A stretch of DNA of 64,000 nucleotides, taken from positions 28,692 through 92,691 of the forward strand of contig NZ_JAODBG010000055.1 in the NCBI RefSeq assembly GCF_025463825.1, given 5' to 3'. The DNA comes from Cryobacterium sp. (lineage in GTDB: Bacteria; Actinomycetota; Actinomycetes; Actinomycetales; Microbacteriaceae). Numbering within the stretch: position 1 is the first letter of the stretch; each line of letters starts with the position of its first letter. The notes under the pieces are model-generated. The model saw only the letters and a program-made list of their open reading frames with translations. It had not been told where the DNA came from and did no database searches. The translations under genes were made by a program, and so were the position numbers. Below are positions 61,056 to 64,000 of the stretch, one piece after another.

Positions 61056-61835
61056 CTAGCCGGTGTCCCCTAGGGCGTGGCTGCCGGGGGAGTGCGCCAG
61101 GCGTGCGGCCAGGTCACAGCGGTCGGTCACCAGCCCGTCGACGCCCAACGCCAGCAACCGCCGCATCTGGGCCGGATCGTTGACGGTCCAGACGTGCACC
61201 TCGATGCCGATGGCGTGCATGCGCCGGATGACCCGGGGGGTCACGATCCGCAGCGGACCGGCGTGCTCAGGAACCTGGATGGCGCTGACCCCGCGGGAGA
61301 GCCAGCGAAGCGCCCAGTGCTGGCGGAGCGCGACGGCCACCAGGAGCACCGCCACCCCCGCGGCGGAGGCGGAACTGACCGTGCCCGGCGCGGCCCGCAC
61401 GACCCGTCGGCGCCGCGTCTCCGAGAACGAGGTGAGCAGCACCCGGTGGCCGGCCTGGGCGGTGTGGATGGCCTGCGCGGCCGGGAGGACGGCGTCGGCA
61501 GACTTGATGTCGACGTTGAACAGCGCTGCAGGGAACGCGGCGAGGGCCTCGGCGAGGGAGCAATAGGTCTGGCCCCGGCCCAGGTCGATCCGCGCCAGCT
61601 GCGCCATGGTCAGCCGGTTCAGGGCCGGCCCCTTGTTGGGCAGGGTCGGGTCGTGGCTGAGGACCGCCACCCCGTCGCTGCTGGCGTGCACATCGGTTTC
61701 GAGATGCGTCGCCCCCGCGGAGAGCGCGGCGACGAACGCCAGCAGGGTGTTCTCCGGCGCCTCCAGGCTCAGACCCCGGTGCGCGAGGATTCTCGGTCCC
61801 GCCGGTGCGAGGTAGGCGGCCAGGTCAGGGCTCAC
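61056..61835 (-). CDS. Glycerophosphodiester phosphodiesterase (GDPD) family protein
   Basis: A 259-residue TIM-barrel phosphodiesterase of the GDPD family. The active-site residues are visible: HRG in RILAHRGLSLEAPENTLLAF near residue 19 (His, Arg and Glu), ETDVHASSDGVAVLSHDPTL near 46-65 (metal Glu/Asp and second His). The C-terminal VHVWTVNDPAQMRRLLALGVDGLVTDR ends the barrel. It hydrolyses glycerophosphodiesters; there is no signal peptide. A hydrophobic segment near 157 (ASAAGVAVLLVAVAL) is unusual. It overlaps the SPFH gene by 11 nt. Confidence 0.9.
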   Translation of the reverse strand: MSPDLAAYLAPAGPRILAHRGLSLEAPENTLLAFVAALSAGATHLETDVHASSDGVAVLSHDPTLPNKGPALNRLTMAQLARIDLGRGQTYCSLAEALAAFPAALFNVDIKSADAVLPAAQAIHTAQAGHRVLLTSFSETRRRRVVRAAPGTVSSASAAGVAVLLVAVALRQHWALRWLSRGVSAIQVPEHAGPLRIVTPRVIRRMHAIGIEVHVWTVNDPAQMRRLLALGVDGLVTDRCDLAARLAHSPGSHALGDTG

Positions 61836-62802
61836 GACGGGGCACCGATGTTTCTCCCGCCGGCCCGGCCGGTTCGGGGCCGGGCGGTGCGGTCGGGTCG
61901 GTCACCGGGTTCGGGCCGAAGGCGCGCCCGATGCCCTTCATGGCTTCCGTCAGTTCGCTCGGCACGATCCACAGCTTATTCGCACTGCCATCGGCGAGCT
62001 TGGGCAGGGTCTGCAGGTACTGGTAGGCGAGCAGCTTCGGATCGGGGTCGCCGTCATGGATGGCCTTGAACACCGTGGTGATGGCTTGGGCCTCACCCTG
62101 CGCCCGCAGCACGGCCGCCTTGGCCTGCCCTTCCGCCTGCAGGATCGCGGCCTGCCTGGCACCCTCGGCGGTGAGGATCGCGGATTGCTTGGTGCCTTCC
62201 GCCGTGAGGATCAGGGCTCGGCGGTCGCGTTCGGCGCGCATCTGCTTCTCCATCGAGTCCTGGATGGAGTGCGGTGGGTCGATGGCCTTCAGCTCCACCC
62301 GGCCGACCCGGATGCCCCATTTGCCGGTGGCCTCATCCAGCACGATCCGCAGCTGCCCGTTGATGTTGTCGCGGCTGGTCAGGGCCTCCTCGAGGTTGAG
62401 TCCGCCGACCACGTTGCGCAGCGTCGTGGTGGTGAGCTGCTCGACGGCGCCCAGGTAGTTGGCGATCTCGTAGGTGGCGGCGCGCGCATCCGTCACCTGG
62501 AAGTAGACCACGGTGTCGATCGAGACCACCAGGTTGTCCTCGGTGATCACCGGCTGGGGCGGGAAGGACACCACCTGCTCGCGCATGTCGATCAGCGGGC
62601 GCACCCTGTCGATGAAGGGCACCAGGATGTTCAGTCCCGGCATCAGGGTCTTGTGGTACTTGCCCAGGCGTTCCACGACGCCCGCACTGGCCTGGGGGAT
62701 GATGCGGATGGTGCGCACGAGCACGACAACGACGAAGACCAGGACGACGATGACCAGGACCAGGACGAAGAGTTGGAGGATGAGTTGGTCGGGAGGGGGC
62801 AC
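61825..62802 (-). CDS. SPFH/Band 7 domain membrane protein
   Basis: A 325-residue stomatin-like protein. One N-terminal membrane helix (LILQLFVLVLVIVVLVFVVVVLV in two pieces, residues 6-28) precedes a Band 7 domain with RIIPQASAGVVERLGKYHKTL near 32 and VVGGLNLEEALTSRDNINGQL near 138; a long A/E/Q/R coiled-coil stretch (ILTAEGTKQSAILTAEGARQ, residues 195-235) follows. These proteins form membrane scaffolds (flotillin-like domains). It is paired with an NfeD gene 4 nt upstream, the usual functional partner. Confidence 0.92.
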   Translation of the reverse strand: MPPPDQLILQLFVLVLVIVVLVFVVVVLVRTIRIIPQASAGVVERLGKYHKTLMPGLNILVPFIDRVRPLIDMREQVVSFPPQPVITEDNLVVSIDTVVYFQVTDARAATYEIANYLGAVEQLTTTTLRNVVGGLNLEEALTSRDNINGQLRIVLDEATGKWGIRVGRVELKAIDPPHSIQDSMEKQMRAERDRRALILTAEGTKQSAILTAEGARQAAILQAEGQAKAAVLRAQGEAQAITTVFKAIHDGDPDPKLLAYQYLQTLPKLADGSANKLWIVPSELTEAMKGIGRAFGPNPVTDPTAPPGPEPAGPAGETSVPRREP

Positions 62803-62806
62803 TGGA

Positions 62807-63274
62807 CTAGCTCCTTTCGGCGGGGGTGACGAAGGCGGTGGACCCGTCGATGGCCAGGACCCGCACCCGGTGACCCGGGTCGATGGGTACGGCCGCCTGG
62901 CCGGGGGAGAGGTGCGCCGTCCAGGTCTCCCCGTTGTCGAGCTTCACCAGCCCGCCGAGGTCACCGACGGTGGAGGAGACCCGGCCGCCCATGCCGATCA
63001 GTGCGGCGACATTGCTGGGCGGCACGTCGGCGCTCTGCCGGGCCATGGCATGCAACAGGACGGGACGGATGAGCAGGAGCAAGAGCACCGACACGGCGGC
63101 GGCGACCAGGATCTGCACCCACCAGTCCCAGCCGAGAAGGTTCGCGCCGAGGCCCGCGACGCTGCCGACGGCGATCATCAGAAATGTGAAGTCCAGCGTG
63201 AGCAGCTCGATGATGACGCAGACCAGGATGAACACCAGCCATGCGATCCACAGGTAGTCCGTTAAATCCACCAT
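62807..63274 (-). CDS. NfeD-family membrane protein
   Basis: A 155-residue NfeD-type protein. Helices at about residues 6-26 (YLWIAWLVFILVCVIIELL), 29-45 (FTFLMIAVGSVAGLGANLL) and 51-72 (WVQILVAAAVSVLLLLLIRP) precede a C-terminal OB-fold (ALIGMGGRVSSTVGDLGG ... VRVLAIDGSTAFVT). It works with the adjacent SPFH protein in membrane microdomains. The ATG at 63274 has a GGAGGGG ribosome site. Confidence 0.9.
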   Translation of the reverse strand: MVDLTDYLWIAWLVFILVCVIIELLTLDFTFLMIAVGSVAGLGANLLGWDWWVQILVAAAVSVLLLLLIRPVLLHAMARQSADVPPSNVAALIGMGGRVSSTVGDLGGLVKLDNGETWTAHLSPGQAAVPIDPGHRVRVLAIDGSTAFVTPAERS

Positions 63275-63337
63275 CCCGCAACCCCTCCAGCGTCGGTTTG
63301 TAGCGAAGGTAGCACCAGCGGGGCCAAGGCATGTTGA

Positions 63338-63343
63338 TAGTCT
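63338..63343 (+). promoter_or_regulatory. -10 box TAGTCT before the SDR gene
   Basis: TAGTCT ends 8 nt before the GTG at 63352; an ATG at 63346 is only 2 nt from it and less likely as the start. Confidence 0.45.
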
Positions 63344-63351
63344 TTATGACC

Positions 63352-64000
63352 GTGAGCACACCTTCGATGAATCCCCTCCAGCCCGGCAGCCTTTCCGGAA
63401 AGCGCATCCTCGTCACGGGTTCGTCCCGGGGGATCGGAGCCGACACCGTCGCCTACTTCGCCGAGGCCGGCGCCAAGGTCGTCATCAACTACCGCAACAA
63501 GGAAGCGCGTGCGAACAAGCTCGCCACCGCCATCCGCGAGGCGGGCGGCACGGCCATCACCGTCGGTGCCGACCTCACCGACCCGCAGTCCGTCACGGCC
63601 ATGTTCGACACCATCCGCGCCGAGTACGGCGGACTCGACATCCTCGTGATGAACGCCTCCGGCGGCATGGAAAGCGGCATGGCCGAGGACTACGCGTTGA
63701 AGCTGAACCGGAACGCCCAGGTGAACCTGCTCAACGCCGCCTTGCCGGTGTTCCCGCCAGGATCGCGTGTGGTATTTGTCACCAGCCACCAGGCGCACTT
63801 TATCGAAACCGTGCCCACCATGCCCGAGTACGAGCCCGTCGCCAAGAGCAAGCGAGCCGGCGAAGACGCGCTGCGGGCCTTGATCCCCAACCTTGCCGTG
63901 GAAGACATCTCCCTCGTCGTGGTGTCAGGAGACATGATCGAAGGTACCGTCACGGCCACTTTGCTGGACCGGGCGAACCCGGGAGCCATCGAGGCTCGGC
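63352..64000 (+). CDS. SDR-family oxidoreductase (cut by window end)
   Basis: The first 216 residues of a short-chain dehydrogenase; no stop is reached before base 64000. The cofactor loop TGSSRGIGADTVAYF is at about residues 23-37, VVINYRNKEA follows (Asn-Tyr-Arg after beta-2 suggests NADPH), GADLTDPQS near 66, and VMNASGG (variant of NNAG) near 95. The serine of VVFVTSHQAHF near 143 fits the catalytic Ser, but the expected Y-x3-K is not formed: the sequence reads EYEPVAKSKRAGEDA. Its role is unknown. It is divergent from the NfeD operon. Confidence 0.85.
   Translation, partial: MSTPSMNPLQPGSLSGKRILVTGSSRGIGADTVAYFAEAGAKVVINYRNKEARANKLATAIREAGGTAITVGADLTDPQSVTAMFDTIRAEYGGLDILVMNASGGMESGMAEDYALKLNRNAQVNLLNAALPVFPPGSRVVFVTSHQAHFIETVPTMPEYEPVAKSKRAGEDALRALIPNLAVEDISLVVVSGDMIEGTVTATLLDRANPGAIEAR

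Overview
The window is about 64 kb of continuous, high-GC actinobacterial chromosome. Gene content and order point to a member of the Microbacteriaceae; I cannot fix the genus. The main clues are RbpA, mycothiol ligase MshC, the trmI / pafB-pafC / tatA-tatC / helY / lnt order, a zinc-independent L31 protein, a GT4-type glycogen synthase next to glgC, and many small actinobacterial DUF proteins. Genes are dense, often overlap by 4 nt (ATGA or GTGA), and many begin 6-8 nt downstream of a TANNNT -10 box, the signature of leaderless mRNAs. I see no insertion sequence, integrase, prophage, CRISPR array or rRNA. One tRNA (Leu, GAG) is present.

Layout. 1-2.2 kb: end of a SUF iron-sulfur operon (sufD, Rieske ferredoxin, sufC, sufT). 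2.3-7 kb: a TetR regulator, an ABC-F ATPase, a reverse-strand SURF1/DUF3099 operon, and a FabG-type reductase. 7-13.3 kb: serB and the storage-sugar genes glgC, glgA and treS, with an ABC ATPase and rpmE2 between them. 13.4-23.6 kb: a hydrolase-glycosyltransferase pair, a phosphatase-sirtuin pair, a SpoU methyltransferase, a D,D-carboxypeptidase, an SGNH hydrolase, an SF2 helicase, and Lrp and LacI regulators. 23.7-27.6 kb: an L-arabinose operon (FGGY kinase, araD, araA) with a perfect 16-bp operator beside the LacI gene. 27.9 kb: a cold-shock gene.

28.3-35.8 kb is a DNA-damage island: imuA'-imuB-dnaE2-DUF3097 on the reverse strand, with an SRAP (HMCES/YedK) gene on the other side of a shared 84-bp region. 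The imuA' promoter has a LexA-type box between its -35 and -10. This is the most interesting part of the window, because DUF3097 follows dnaE2 by 10 nt and looks like a fourth cassette member. 36-42.4 kb holds mixed genes, including a J-domain protein fused to what looks like a degenerate NERD nuclease domain. 42.5-45 kb is a GH94 disaccharide phosphorylase broken by one frameshift, downstream of a CebR-like palindrome.

45.3-64 kb: tRNA-Leu, an M20 peptidase, uppP, mshC, a PAC2 protein, a HAD phosphatase, trmI, an FKBP lipoprotein, pafB-pafC, tatA-tatC, helY, lnt, rbpA, GDPD, SPFH and NfeD genes, and the start of an SDR gene cut by the window end. The Pup-proteasome genes that lie between trmI and pafB in mycobacteria are absent here. 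All functional assignments come from motifs and gene order read by eye; no database search was run.
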